Part shown: piece by piece, positions 8,085-17,355 of the stretch
Layout of the letters: every line of letters begins with the position of its first letter
Position numbering within the stretch: the first letter of the stretch is position 1
Source: Pseudomonadales bacterium
GTDB lineage: Bacteria > Pseudomonadota > Gammaproteobacteria > Pseudomonadales > Pseudohongiellaceae
DNA: 64,000 bases
Direction: 5' to 3'
NCBI GenBank assembly: GCA_023257655.1
Contig: JALRBQ010000056.1
Span: 1 to 64,000, forward strand
The notes under the pieces: generated by a model
Databases searched by the model: none
Seen by the model: the letters and a program-made list of their open reading frames with translations, nothing else
What the model was told of the DNA's origin: nothing
Translations under genes and position numbers: made by a program

Positions 8085-9047
8085 ATGCTCGATACCCGGC
8101 CCTTACTCATCAAAACCAATTTCCCCGCTATCAACCGTGGAATGACTGACACGCTGCAGGTAAATCTGGGTTACACCTGCAACCTCAGCTGTACGCACTG
8201 CCACGTCAATGCCGGGCCAAGCCGCACCGAACAAATGCAACGCGAGACCGTGGATCTGGTGCTCGCGTATCTGCGTGAGCATCGTGTCAAAGTCCTTGAT
8301 TTGACGGGTGGTGCTCCAGAAATGAACGCCCATTTCAAATACCTGGTCGGTGCCGCCCGCGAGATGGGGGTGGAAGTTATCGACCGCTGCAACCTGACCA
8401 TCCTGGGCGAACCGGGATTTGAGGATATGGCCGCGTTTCTGGCAGAGCAGGGAGTGACAATTACCGCATCGTTGCCCTGTTATCTGGAGCAAAACGTCGA
8501 AAAACAGCGAGGCAAGGGCGTGTACTGGGAAAGCATCGCCGCCCTCAAGCAACTCAATGAATTCGGGTATGGCAGCAAACCTTCGTTGCAGCTGAATCTC
8601 GTCTACAATCCGGACGGTCTCAATCTGCCGCCCGCCCAGGACGCGCTGGAAGCCGACTACAAGCGTGAATTGAAAGCGCAGCACGGCATTGTTTTCAACC
8701 AACTGTTTACGATCACGAACATGCCTATCAGCCGGTTCGGCGGCATGCTGTTGGCGAAGGGCCTCTATCATCAGTACATGGATATCCTGCGTAACGCGTA
8801 TCGGGCTACGAATCTCGACACCGTCATGTGCCGCAGTCTGCTCAGTATCGACTGGGAGGGCTACGTTTACGATTGCGATTTCAATCAGATGCTGGCAATG
8901 CCGCTCGCGAGTGATGGTCGCCGCAAAACCCATCTCTCGCAGCTCATCGGCCAGGACCTTGCGGGCAACCCCATCGTGATAGGCGAACACTGCTTTGGCT
9001 GCACCGCGGGGCAGGGCAGCAGCTGCGGAGGCGCGCTCGACAATTGA
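8085..9047 (+). CDS. arsS: Arsenosugar biosynthesis radical SAM protein ArsS
   Basis: This 320-residue radical SAM enzyme has the cluster motif CxxxCxxC at Cys32, Cys36 and Cys39 (YTCNLSCTHCHVNAG). The C-terminal domain carries further cysteines (CFGCTAGQGSSCGG) typical of the DUF3641/ArsS group. ArsS is linked to arsenosugar synthesis, by analogy transferring a 5'-deoxyadenosyl group to methylated arsenic. It heads a tight three-gene operon: the next gene starts inside its stop codon. The methyltransferase ArsM, which often accompanies ArsS, is not in this window. The N-terminus LLIKTNFPAINRGMTDTLQVN matches the family, supporting ATG 8085. Confidence 0.88.
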   Translation: MLDTRPLLIKTNFPAINRGMTDTLQVNLGYTCNLSCTHCHVNAGPSRTEQMQRETVDLVLAYLREHRVKVLDLTGGAPEMNAHFKYLVGAAREMGVEVIDRCNLTILGEPGFEDMAAFLAEQGVTITASLPCYLEQNVEKQRGKGVYWESIAALKQLNEFGYGSKPSLQLNLVYNPDGLNLPPAQDALEADYKRELKAQHGIVFNQLFTITNMPISRFGGMLLAKGLYHQYMDILRNAYRATNLDTVMCRSLLSIDWEGYVYDCDFNQMLAMPLASDGRRKTHLSQLIGQDLAGNPIVIGEHCFGCTAGQGSSCGGALDN

Positions 9048-9757
9048 ATACGAGTGACGATGCGGGGACTGGCCAACTCAGCATTATCTTGCCGGTTCTC
9101 AATGAGGCTGACCTGATCATTGAGCAGTTGCAGTCACTGCAGGACTACCGCCGTGCCGGTCACGAGGTGCTGGTCGTTGATGGCGGCAGCAATGATGCCA
9201 CGGCGGAATTGGCGGCGTCGCTGGCCGATCGAGTTCTCAGAAGCGCCGCGGGTCGAAGCCTGCAGATGAATGCCGGCGCAGCGGCCGCACACGGAGACGT
9301 GTTGCTGTTTCTGCATGCTGACACGCGTTTGCCGACGGGAGCTGTGCGGTTGATCACCAATGCGCTTGCTCGCGACCCAATTGGATGGGGCTGGTTTCCT
9401 GTGCAACTGGACAATCCGTCTTGGCCCTACCGCATTATCGAACGCTGCATGAACCTGCGTACCCGGCTCACCTTTGTCTGCACCGGCGACCAGGCCTTGT
9501 TTGTGCGGCGCGCGCTATTTGAGTGCATCGGTGGATTCCCGCCGATTCCACTGATGGAAGATGTCGCCATCAGTAAACTCCTCCGGCGCAAGAGTTCTCC
9601 GGGCTGGATACCGCGACCGGTGAGAGCCGCCAGCCGCCGCTGGGAGAGTCAGGGTATCGTGCGCACGATCGTGCTCATGTGGTGGTTGCGCCTGCAATAC
9701 TTCCTCGGCGTCAGTCCGGAGCGGCTTGTGCGACGCTATTATCCAGGACGGGAGTGA
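9044..9757 (+). CDS. TIGR04283 family arsenosugar glycosyltransferase
   Basis: The 237-residue GT2-like glycosyltransferase starts with TTG at 9044, which overlaps the arsS stop codon TGA (9045-9047). Motifs are IILPVLNEADLI (about 12-23), VVDGGSNDATAELA (about 45-58), a DxD-like LHADTRLP (about 91-98) and a MEDVAISKLL acceptor-site segment. TIGR04283 proteins cluster with ArsS and TIGR04282 and are thought to help build the sugar part of arsenosugars. No membrane anchor is obvious at the N-terminus. Translational coupling with arsS is likely because of the overlap. Confidence 0.87.
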   Translation: MNTSDDAGTGQLSIILPVLNEADLIIEQLQSLQDYRRAGHEVLVVDGGSNDATAELAASLADRVLRSAAGRSLQMNAGAAAAHGDVLLFLHADTRLPTGAVRLITNALARDPIGWGWFPVQLDNPSWPYRIIERCMNLRTRLTFVCTGDQALFVRRALFECIGGFPPIPLMEDVAISKLLRRKSSPGWIPRPVRAASRRWESQGIVRTIVLMWWLRLQYFLGVSPERLVRRYYPGRE

Positions 9758-9777
9758 ACAGATATGGAGCTGCCCTC

Positions 9778-10440
9778 ATGAAATCAGGCGCGGGCTCGCA
9801 CTATCCCTCGGCGAGGATAGCCATATTTCTGCGTGAACCGGTGCCGGGGGAGACCAAGACGCGACTGATCCCCGCGCTGGGTGCAGACGGCGCAGCCGCA
9901 CTTTACCGCGCCATGGCAGAACGAATTACCGGAGGCATCGCGCACGCTGGACTTGCAGACATCGCCTTGTGGGTTTCTTCGAATCCACATAATGAATGGT
10001 TTCTAACACTCTGTAATAAAACGAAAATATATCTTCAGCAGGGTAATGAACTGGGGCAGCGAATGGAGCATTGCGTGACCACCATGCTGTCCCAGGCCGC
10101 TGTGGAGAGTGTGGTGTTGGTGGGCAGCGATTGCCCGGTACTGGGGCCGGAGTATCTACAGGCGGCACTCGACCATCTTGATACGGGTGCGGAAGTTGTA
10201 TTCGGGCCGGCAGAGGACGGTGGCTATGTCCTGCTCGGCCTGCGCCGCGTCATCCCCGAGTTATTCCGAAATATCGAGTGGGGAACCGAGCGGGTGCTGA
10301 AGCAGTCTTTGGCGCAGTTGCGCCCTCTGGGGCTGCGTGTGGAGTGTCTGGAGGAGTTGTGGGATGTGGACACAGCTGCGGACCTGCCGCGTCTATCGAC
10401 TCTGGAACCGCCGCTAGAACCGCCGCTGGTGTGGGGCTGA
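9778..10440 (+). CDS. TIGR04282 family arsenosugar glycosyltransferase
   Basis: The 220-residue product from ATG 9778 (preceded by GGAG) has the TIGR04282 signature FLREPVPGETKTRL near the N-terminus, GSDCPVLGPEYLQAAL in the middle and FGPAEDGGYVLLGL, all nucleotide-sugar transferase-like. It is the third gene of the arsenosugar operon, 20 bases after the TIGR04283 gene. The frame is open further upstream to 9679, inside the previous gene, but family length and Shine-Dalgarno support 9778. The last residues repeat LEPP LEPP from a 12-bp DNA duplication (about 10410-10433). Confidence 0.86.
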   Translation: MKSGAGSHYPSARIAIFLREPVPGETKTRLIPALGADGAAALYRAMAERITGGIAHAGLADIALWVSSNPHNEWFLTLCNKTKIYLQQGNELGQRMEHCVTTMLSQAAVESVVLVGSDCPVLGPEYLQAALDHLDTGAEVVFGPAEDGGYVLLGLRRVIPELFRNIEWGTERVLKQSLAQLRPLGLRVECLEELWDVDTAADLPRLSTLEPPLEPPLVWG

Positions 10441-10493
10441 GGGCCGGGAGCTGGCGCCAGACAGGGGTCAGGGCGTTAATTCGCGCTGGGGCT

Positions 10494-10772
10494 TTAGCGG
10501 GTCAGCTCGGACTCGAATTCGAGCAGTTTTCTCGCCACCCGTTGACTATGTAACACATATTCCCCGGCGCTGAGACGTTGATGCAGCTTGACGACGCGAG
10601 TGGCATTGAGCTCTGGCAAGTGCGCGAGTTCCTGTGTGACCCCTTCCAGATCCAGACCTTCAGCCTGCCACAGGGCGGCAACGTCCATTGGCGGTTGCGG
10701 CTTGGCGGCGAGGCGCACAATCTTGCCTTTGCGGTTGCCGGGTTGAGTGGGTTTGCTGCTTCGTTTGTTCAC
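10494..10772 (-). CDS. FlgM-like anti-sigma-28 factor
   Basis: The 92-residue protein has a basic N-terminus (NKRSSKPTQPGNRKGKIVRL) and a C-terminal half resembling FlgM: RVVKLHQRLSAGEYVLHSQRVARKLLEFE fits the sigma-28-binding helices. FlgM holds FliA inactive until the hook-basal body is complete. The gene lies alone, not beside flgA or flgN as is usual, and the N-terminal part is divergent, so the assignment is tentative. A fleQ gene lies 2.4 kb to the right. It is convergent with the arsenosugar operon. Confidence 0.55.
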   Translation of the reverse strand: MNKRSSKPTQPGNRKGKIVRLAAKPQPPMDVAALWQAEGLDLEGVTQELAHLPELNATRVVKLHQRLSAGEYVLHSQRVARKLLEFESELTR

Positions 10773-11326
10773 TGCGTTGCTACTTCACTATCCAATTGAG
10801 GTCTCTGGCGTGCCTGAATACAGGGGCCAGCAACACCCGGAAATCTGTTGTGGTATTTCGTGTTGTCGCTCTTTCATGAACCTGGAGAACCCGATAACAG
10901 CAGCCGTGCGCCGGGCGCTATGAGCGGCGGGTCTAAACTATAACGACTGGTGTAAAAATATCTTTAAATCGAATTCGCCCTCGAAACCGGGGCGGGTGAA
11001 ATCAGGTTAGGATTTTGGTTTTTCTCCTAACAGATGATATAAGACACTGATATAAAAGGCTTTATTAATACCTTCCTCTACGTGACCAAGACCTGTCTCT
11101 GGCCGGATAGAAAATTCATTCCACGATATCAATCACTTAGAATCGTTGGTTGCCACGGGCTTAAGAATAGAGGTCACGGCAGCAAGACTGGCTCACTTTA
11201 CCCTGACAGGAACGGTTACAGGCGCGCCGAAAGCTGCGCCCCCAGTATTCGAAAAGTTCGGGAGGCCAACGATATCGCCGGGTCATCCCAGAGACCAGTT
11301 GCACCGCTTTGCGGGCGCGTCGGCGT
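10773..11326. other. Long intergenic region
   Basis: Between the start of the FlgM-like gene and the end of the thioesterase gene, 554 bases hold no supported gene. A short perfect stem GTTAGGA/TCCTAAC lies at 11006-11031 with a T-rich loop. An AT-rich segment (about 10935-11075) with TATAAAA-like sequence may hold promoters. Plus-strand frames at 11082-11472 look like shadow frames. Confidence 0.4.
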
Positions 11327-11770
11327 TTACTCGGCGCGGAATGCCGCTGCCGCATCACCATAAATCTGCAGGAATTCTGGCGGGAAGCGCGTGGCTTTGC
11401 CCGTCGAAAGAGTCGTACAAATCAGCAACCAGTTTCCCCGCAGGACGGTGGCCTTCAGCTCGGGGTCAATGATCTGAAAACGCCGCTCGAGGCGTAGTTT
11501 ACGGTCACAGGCAGTGAGCCAGGTACCAACCAGCAATTCCGCGCCCTCCAGACTGGGCAGGAAATAGTGATAGTCCGCTTTATGGATCGCAACACCGCGG
11601 TCCAGCTTCTGGTAGTCTGTGACACTCAGGCCGAGCTGAGCCGAATGCTCCCAGGCACATTGCTCACACCACTGCACATAACAGGCATTATTCGCATGGC
11701 CTAACCCGTCAATATCAGCGGGTTGCACGATAATGGATTTGATGAAAGGAGCGGGGTGATCCCAGGGCAT
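11327..11770 (-). CDS. Acyl-CoA thioesterase, hotdog fold
   Basis: The 147-residue protein resembles the 4-hydroxybenzoyl-CoA thioesterase/FadM group. The motif ADIDGLGHANNACYVQWCEQCAWEH (about 18-42) contains the catalytic Asp (DxxGHxNN), and YHYFLPSLEGAELLVGTWL forms the central strands. Such enzymes hydrolyse acyl-CoA esters in the cytoplasm; the chain specificity cannot be read from sequence. It is not the YbgC that usually precedes tolQ, which is missing from that place. It is monocistronic and divergent from the FemAB-like gene. Confidence 0.8.
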   Translation of the reverse strand: MPWDHPAPFIKSIIVQPADIDGLGHANNACYVQWCEQCAWEHSAQLGLSVTDYQKLDRGVAIHKADYHYFLPSLEGAELLVGTWLTACDRKLRLERRFQIIDPELKATVLRGNWLLICTTLSTGKATRFPPEFLQIYGDAAAAFRAE

Positions 11771-12137
11771 AATTCAGATGTCCGACTTTGTATGACAGAA
11801 AAAATCCAGCACAGTCGTGGAAGTTGGCGCCTGAATCCCGGAAACTCGGGAATGATTGCAAGCATTTGTAATTCTGTTCGACTTTTGTGCAATTCGACGA
11901 CATGCTAGCACAGCGGTGACAGTGTGCTGGAATGTTGTTCAGTAACAAAAATCAGTTGGGATTCCTGTCGCCAAGCCAGACTGTTTTAGTTGATTGGACT
12001 GCATTGGCAGATCTGGGTGTTTAGACTGTTTGTAATGACCGATATATTTTAAGACAGGCCCTGGCTGAATTTTTAGCTACAGAATAAGTGGGAATCGGGG
12101 TCGGTAAGCTGATACAACCAATGATGAGATCAAGCAC
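11771..12137. other. Divergent intergenic region
   Basis: 367 bases between the thioesterase and the FemAB-like pseudogene. A small hairpin AGCACA/TGTGCT lies near 11905-11930. Otherwise nothing is recognised; promoters for both flanking genes are expected here. Confidence 0.4.
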
Positions 12138-13132
12138 GTGCCTGCTGTAATCGAAGCAACAGATTCGAGTTTCAATCATTACTGGAGCGAGTTGTTTGCC
12201 AACGATCCGCTACAGAGTGCCATCTACTCACCACACACTCGTGCCTGCCTCGGCAACACGCCCCCCGATCTCGGATTCGTGAATCGCTCCTTTGTGATTG
12301 TCTATCAGAACCAGCCGGTATTCGCATGCAGTCTCACCATGCACATCGATGACGGTGGCAAGAAGAGGCTTGGCTATTTTGGGTTTGAGGCATCGACGCA
12401 CATCAATCGTCAGAGCATGGAATCGAGCTCGAATAATTTTCAACCGGAAGCAGTGTTCTCCTCCAACGTCATATCAATGCGCTGATTGAGGAAATCAAGC
12501 CTGATTCACTCGACTACCTGGATCCGGTCAGCTGCGGTTTGATGTCTCCGGTGACACAGGTATTGCTCGAGAAGGGGGCTCAACCCATTCTGCAAACTGC
12601 AAAAATTATCAACCTGTCGCATTCGTTTTCTACCTTGCATCGCAATCTGCAAAAAAGGATGCGCGCGATGATTCACTGGGGGCAACGAAACCTCGGCATC
12701 AGATTGGTCAGCAGTGAAAATTTCGATACCGATGCCGCGACAGCGCTTCACCAAATTTACAATGCGGCAATTGCCTCGGGACAGGAACCCTGTTCGAGTC
12801 AGTCAACGTATGAAACGCTCATTCGACAAGACAAGGCTTTTCTGGTGGAAGGCAGGCGTGGCAACGTGCCTGTTTCTGCCGCGCTGTTCCTGTGCGCCGA
12901 CTGTACTTGTCACTTTATCCTCGGGTCGGCGCTGTCACAGACTACCGTGCGACCTTTGTTGCACGCGCTGATCTGGGAAGCGGTTCAACACAGCAAACGT
13001 ATCGGTTGCATGCAATTTGAAATGGGACGCCTGGGTAAATCCGAACCGGAAGATTCCGCTCGCGCAAAACTCCTCAATGGCTTCGGCGCCGATTCCCAGA
13101 CCCGACTCAAACTGCGACTGGTTTCACAATAG
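12138..13132 (+). pseudogene. FemAB/GNAT-like gene with a frameshift
   Basis: Two adjacent frames together read as one FemAB-family or acetyltransferase-like protein of about 330 residues. The first (from GTG 12138) contains GYFGFEASTHINRQSM and SSNNFQPEAV. After GTG at 12453-12455 the sense frame shifts: CTC at 12458 starts LLQRHINALIEEIKPDS, which runs on into DYLDPVSCGLMSPVTQV and the C-terminal CTCHFILGSAL and LIWEAVQHSKRIG. One missing base at about 12456-12457 explains this. Family members act in cell-wall peptide bridging or polysaccharide modification. The C-terminal 197 residues stay open, so a fragment might still be made. It may be a true mutation or a sequencing error. Confidence 0.7.
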
Positions 13133-13219
13133 TTTCGCGCCGTCGGAATGCCTCCATCAATTGACTAACGCAGTGACTGCAGGTCTAATTAGGGCTGCTG
13201 TAAACTACTGTTAGAAGCC

Positions 13220-14701
13220 ATGACTACCCAAAACCGGATCCTGTTGATCGATGACGATGAGGTTTCACGCCGCGATCGCGAAACGGTGTTGAACTTCCTC
13301 GGCGAATCGGCAATCACCGCCACCACACAATCCTGGCAACAGCGCGTCGACGCGATGCTCACCGAACGTGCGGAATTAACCGTGGCTCTGATTGGCGCCT
13401 GCGCTCACACTTCCATGCCTGATCTGCTGGCGCAACTCTATGAGTGGGAGGCAGGCACTCCGTTCGTCGTGCTCGGTGATCAACCCCTGCCCAAGAGCCT
13501 CCCGGCGGAACTGCTGTCACGCGTCACAGCGGTTCTGCCAGCCCAACTCAGCTACCAACCGCTACTCGATGCCCTGCACAAGGCGAAGGTCTTTCACGAA
13601 CACTACAATCGATTGCGTAATTTCGACGGTGTGCAGGACTACAATATGTTCCGCAGCCTGGTCGGGCACAGCGCTGCCGTGCAACGCATTCGCTACATGA
13701 TGGGGCAGGTAGCGAATACTGAGGTCAGCGTGTTGATCACTGGCGAATCCGGCACCGGCAAGGAAGTGGTAGCGCGCAATTTGCACCAGAATTCGGCGCG
13801 AGCCGATAAACCTTTTATCCCGATAAACTGCGGTGCCATACCGCGGGAGTTGCTGGAGAGCGAATTGTTTGGCCATGAGAAGGGAGCCTTTACCGGGGCT
13901 ATCGCCTCCCGGGTGGGTCGCTTTGAATTGGCTAATGGGGGAACCCTGTTTCTCGACGAGATCGGGGATATGCCGCTCAGCATGCAGGTGAAGTTACTGC
14001 GTGTGTTGCAGGAGCGCAGCTTCGAGCGCGTGGGTGGCGTGGAAACAATTCAGAGTGATGTGCGAATTCTCGCCGCGACCCACCGCGACCTGGAGCAGAT
14101 GATTGCCGCGGGAGAATTCCGCCAGGATCTGTACTACCGGCTAAATGTTTTCCCTATTGAAATGCCCTCGCTGCGTGAGCGCGCCGAAGACATCCCGCTG
14201 TTGCTGAATGAACTGATCAGTGTGATGGAGAAGGAGAAACGGGGCTCAGTGCGTTTCAATTCCTCCGCGATCACCGCCCTGTGCCGGTATAGCTGGCCAG
14301 GAAATGTGCGTGAGCTGGCCAATCTTGTCGAGCGCATGGCGATTCTTTATCCCCATGGCATCATCGGACTGAATAATCTGCCTGAGAAGCTGCATAATCT
14401 GATCGAGTCTGACCATGAGCTTGAGCATGCTGCTGACTCAAGCAATGGCAGTGATGACCTGCTGGCGCAGCAGGAGCGTGAAGCGCAATCCCTGCTGCCG
14501 CTCAATGGCATTGATCTCAAGGAATATCTGGCCAATCTCGAACGCAGCCTTATCGGTCAGGCGCTCGATGACAGCGGCGGTGTGGTCGCCCGTGCGGCCG
14601 ACAGGCTGCACATCCGACGCACCACGCTGGTCGAGAAGATTCGCAAATACAGCCTGCAGAAGAAGCAGAGCGAGGAAGACAGGGACGCGTACTCCGATTA
14701 G
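13220..14701 (+). CDS. fleQ: Sigma-54-dependent flagellar master regulator FleQ
   Basis: The 493-residue protein aligns along its length with FleQ. An N-terminal REC-like FleQ domain (about 6-130) begins with [12 protein letters not shown]. The AAA+ domain has Walker A GESGTGKE (175-182) and the sigma-54 loop GAFTGA (222-227), then [12 protein letters not shown] Fis-type helix-turn-helix ends the protein ([20 protein letters not shown]). FleQ activates flagellar genes and, by binding cyclic-di-GMP, controls exopolysaccharide genes. No other flagellar structural genes are in the window. It is convergent with the DUF3108 gene. The diguanylate-type signal would come from elsewhere; the CHASE2 cyclase at 54856 makes a different nucleotide. 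Confidence 0.9.
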   Translation: MTTQNRILLIDDDEVSRRDRETVLNFLGESAITATTQSWQQRVDAMLTERAELTVALIGACAHTSMPDLLAQLYEWEAGTPFVVLGDQPLPKSLPAELLSRVTAVLPAQLSYQPLLDALHKAKVFHEHYNRLRNFDGVQDYNMFRSLVGHSAAVQRIRYMMGQVANTEVSVLITGESGTGKEVVARNLHQNSARADKPFIPINCGAIPRELLESELFGHEKGAFTGAIASRVGRFELANGGTLFLDEIGDMPLSMQVKLLRVLQERSFERVGGVETIQSDVRILAATHRDLEQMIAAGEFRQDLYYRLNVFPIEMPSLRERAEDIPLLLNELISVMEKEKRGSVRFNSSAITALCRYSWPGNVRELANLVERMAILYPHGIIGLNNLPEKLHNLIESDHELEHAADSSNGSDDLLAQQEREAQSLLPLNGIDLKEYLANLERSLIGQALDDSGGVVARAADRLHIRRTTLVEKIRKYSLQKKQSEEDRDAYSD

Positions 14702-14737
14702 GGGCTACGCCGCAACAGTCAATGGGGTAGCGTGTCG

Positions 14738-15466
14738 TTATTGCAACGGTGTTACAGGTTCCCCATCCAGCTCAGCTGAATCCAGCTCCATCTCAATGTG
14801 AAGCCCTGATCCACTCACTTGTTCGATTCTGGCCAGAAGAAACTGCCAGTCACTGGCGAACCAGATCACTGTGGAGCGTTTGCTGGAGGGGGGGCGTACT
14901 CGTTCCATCTTGATCGTGTTGAGTCGGCCCAGTGGTGTTTCCAGAATCTCTTCACCGATGACGCGATAGCGCAAAGGTTCGATCTCGTCATTCTCGATGA
15001 CGAAGTATTCCTGCTCACCACGTTCCCCACGCAGCAAGGCTTGTCGCAGCTCATATTGGTGGCTGAGGGGGTCATACGTCTGACCGTCCAGGGTTATGTC
15101 CCAGCTTTCATCATCCTCGCGACTGAGCGCGTGGCCTTGTGCCCAGTCGAAATCGACGCTGCGATGGTTCTCGCGAATGCCACTGAGCTGATAGTCATAG
15201 GCCTGGGTGCGCAGTCCGTCATCGGTAAACTCAAAGCGGCTGCTCTGTTCCAGGCTGGCGACTGTCTTCCACATGATCGAGGCATCCAGCTGCATATCCA
15301 GCAGATAGCTGCCATCGTCCAGTGCTGAGAGGCTGCGTTCGGCCTTCGCACTCAATCCGTTGGCGTGGGCTTCGTAGTGCGCCTCATACGTGAGGGGCGT
15401 GTCTGCCTGCGCCTGCATGCCATGGCACAGCATCAGGGCAAGGCTTGTCAGGACAGAATTGCGCAT
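14738..15466 (-). CDS. DUF3108 periplasmic protein
   Basis: The 242-residue product has a signal peptide (MRNSVLTSLALMLCHGMQAQA) followed by a DUF3108 domain, including LTYEAHYEAHANGLSAKAER and a later ETPLGRLNTIKMERV segment. These proteins adopt a YceI/LolB-like barrel shape and are of unknown function, probably periplasmic. It lies 11 bases after purN in the same orientation. The order purM-purN-DUF3108 is conserved in Pseudomonas, so the three are likely co-transcribed despite unrelated roles. Confidence 0.82.
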   Translation of the reverse strand: MRNSVLTSLALMLCHGMQAQADTPLTYEAHYEAHANGLSAKAERSLSALDDGSYLLDMQLDASIMWKTVASLEQSSRFEFTDDGLRTQAYDYQLSGIRENHRSVDFDWAQGHALSREDDESWDITLDGQTYDPLSHQYELRQALLRGERGEQEYFVIENDEIEPLRYRVIGEEILETPLGRLNTIKMERVRPPSSKRSTVIWFASDWQFLLARIEQVSGSGLHIEMELDSAELDGEPVTPLQ

Positions 15467-15477
15467 ACATATTCCTG

Positions 15478-16119
15478 TCAGGCACCGGAGGGGGGCAGCA
15501 ACCGGTCATCGAGCCAGGCGCGTTGATCGCGCATGACCAGTCTACCGGCGGCGAACCAGGTGACGACCCGCGGATACAGCACATGCTCCTGAGCGGCGAC
15601 TCGCGCCGCCAGCTCTCTCGCCGTGTCCTGCGGGAGCACTGGCACGCGCTCCTGGGCGATAACGGGCCCCCCATCCAGTTCTTCGGTTACAAAATGCACT
15701 GAAACACCGTGTTCCGTTTCGCCGGCATCGATAGCGCGCTGATGAGTATTCGTCCCTGGGTATTTCGGCAGCAGAGACGGATGTATGTTCAGGATTAGGC
15801 CTTGATAGTGCTGAACAAACGCTGAACTGAGGATGCGCATGAAGCCGGCAAGCACGATCAACTGCGGGCGCTCGGCATCCAATACGGCCATGAGTGCGGC
15901 ATCGAAATCTTCCCGGTTGGCGTATTCACGGTGATCGATCACCTGCGTGGCGATGTTGGCGCGTCGTGCCCGCTCCAGACCATAGGCGTCGGACTTGTTG
16001 GAAATGACGAGGCCGATCGTGTAGTTGCCGAGGTGACTGGCGTCGATCAATGCCTGCAGATTGCTGCCGTTTCCCGAGATCAGTACCGCAATGCTGTATT
16101 TCGTTTCAGGCATGGCCAA
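15478..16119 (-). CDS. purN: Phosphoribosylglycinamide formyltransferase 1
   Basis: The 213-residue PurN transfers a formyl group from 10-formyltetrahydrofolate to GAR in the third step of purine synthesis. The GAR-binding loop is SGNGSNLQALID (about 14-25). The catalytic Asn-His region is NIHPSLLPKYPGTNTH, and the Asp of the GETEHGVSVHFV stretch completes the site. The gene follows purM by 12 bases, as in most gammaproteobacteria, so one enzyme product feeds closely related steps. Length is normal. Confidence 0.96.
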   Translation of the reverse strand: MAMPETKYSIAVLISGNGSNLQALIDASHLGNYTIGLVISNKSDAYGLERARRANIATQVIDHREYANREDFDAALMAVLDAERPQLIVLAGFMRILSSAFVQHYQGLILNIHPSLLPKYPGTNTHQRAIDAGETEHGVSVHFVTEELDGGPVIAQERVPVLPQDTARELAARVAAQEHVLYPRVVTWFAAGRLVMRDQRAWLDDRLLPPSGA

Positions 16120-16131
16120 TCAAATCCGGAA

Positions 16132-17163
16132 TCAGCTCAGCACAACCGCGGCGGCATCGCCTTGCCGGTCGCCGATGGTGCCGATACGACAGGCATTGTT
16201 GCCGTCAGCGTTGAGCACAGACAGCGCCTGCTCGGCGGCATTCGCCGCCACGCACAGAATCATGCCGATGCCACAGTTGAATGTGCGATACATCTCGGCG
16301 GGCTGGACTTTGCCCTGCTGCTGCAACCAGTCAAAGATTGCCGGCCGGGTCCAGCTGGAGAGGTCGATCTGCGCCTGAGCATTGTCAGGCAGAACGCGGG
16401 GCAGATTCTCGGTGATGCCGCCACCCGTGATGTGAGCGAGCGCATGAATGTCGACAGTCTCGGCCAGGCGCTGGATCGTCTTGACATAGATGCGCGTCGG
16501 TTCCAGCAGGGTTGCCCCCAAGGTGCTGTCGCCGAAGGGATCATCCAATTTGGCTTTGCTGACTTCGAGAATCTTGCGAATCAATGAATACCCGTTGGAA
16601 TGCGGGCCGGAGGAATAGAGCCCGATCAGGCAGTCGCCGATGGCGACCTTTTGCTGGTCGATGATGCCTGTCTTCTCGACGATTCCGACAGCAAATCCTG
16701 CCAGATCATAGTCTTCACCTGAATACATGCCGGGCATCTCGGCCGTTTCGCCACCAATCAATGCGCAACCCGCCTGAATGCAGCCTTCGCCGATGCCGGT
16801 AACGACCGCCGTGGCGGATTCCACGTTGAGTGCTCCGGTGGCGTAATAATCGAGAAAGAACAGCGGTTCGGCACCACAGACGATCAGATCGTTGACGCAC
16901 ATGGCGACCAGGTCGATGCCAATCGTATCGTGCTTGTTCATCATCATTGCCAGTTTCAGCTTGGTGCCGACCCCGTCGGTCGCAGAAACCAGTACCGGAT
17001 GCCGATATTTGCCGGGAATATCACACAGCGCACCAAAGCCGCCCAGCTCTGACAGCACTTCCGGCCGATTCGTCTTGCGGGTTACAGATTTGATCTTGTT
17101 GACTAGCGCATTGCCTGCATCGATGTCGACTCCGGCATCGCGGTAACTGAGTGAATCGGTCAT
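16132..17163 (-). CDS. purM: Phosphoribosylformylglycinamidine cyclo-ligase
   Basis: The 343-residue PurM makes aminoimidazole ribonucleotide from FGAM using ATP, step five of purine synthesis. I place the start at ATG 17163, giving [20 protein letters not shown] as in the family; the frame extends upstream to 17202 without support. The [12 protein letters not shown] segment and [21 protein letters not shown] are characteristic. It heads the purM-purN-DUF3108 operon. The divergent DUF2066-hda pair faces away across about 190 bases, so promoters for both directions, possibly under PurR, lie in 17164-17355. Confidence 0.96.
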   Translation of the reverse strand: MTDSLSYRDAGVDIDAGNALVNKIKSVTRKTNRPEVLSELGGFGALCDIPGKYRHPVLVSATDGVGTKLKLAMMMNKHDTIGIDLVAMCVNDLIVCGAEPLFFLDYYATGALNVESATAVVTGIGEGCIQAGCALIGGETAEMPGMYSGEDYDLAGFAVGIVEKTGIIDQQKVAIGDCLIGLYSSGPHSNGYSLIRKILEVSKAKLDDPFGDSTLGATLLEPTRIYVKTIQRLAETVDIHALAHITGGGITENLPRVLPDNAQAQIDLSSWTRPAIFDWLQQQGKVQPAEMYRTFNCGIGMILCVAANAAEQALSVLNADGNNACRIGTIGDRQGDAAAVVLS

Positions 17164-17355
17164 GTCTAATAGGGCCTCGTTGCTGACTACGTCGAGCACC
17201 ATGGTGTGGGCAGGTTGACGGGAAATCCAGATTGGAACCAGGTGCGCAGTTTAGCAAGAAGCAGCAATGTAGTCAGTGAAATTCGCGCGGTGACAGGCTT
17301 TGCGCCATGCCGCAAGCAATGCCAAGCCGGGGGAATTCAAGTATTATCGCTGCCC

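Noticed and set aside
10773-11326. Riboswitch or structured RNA in the long gap
   Set aside because: Only one short stem with a T-rich loop was seen; this is not enough to support any known class.
11082-11472. Plus-strand open frames over the thioesterase end
   Set aside because: They run antisense to or past the thioesterase gene and have arginine-rich shadow composition.
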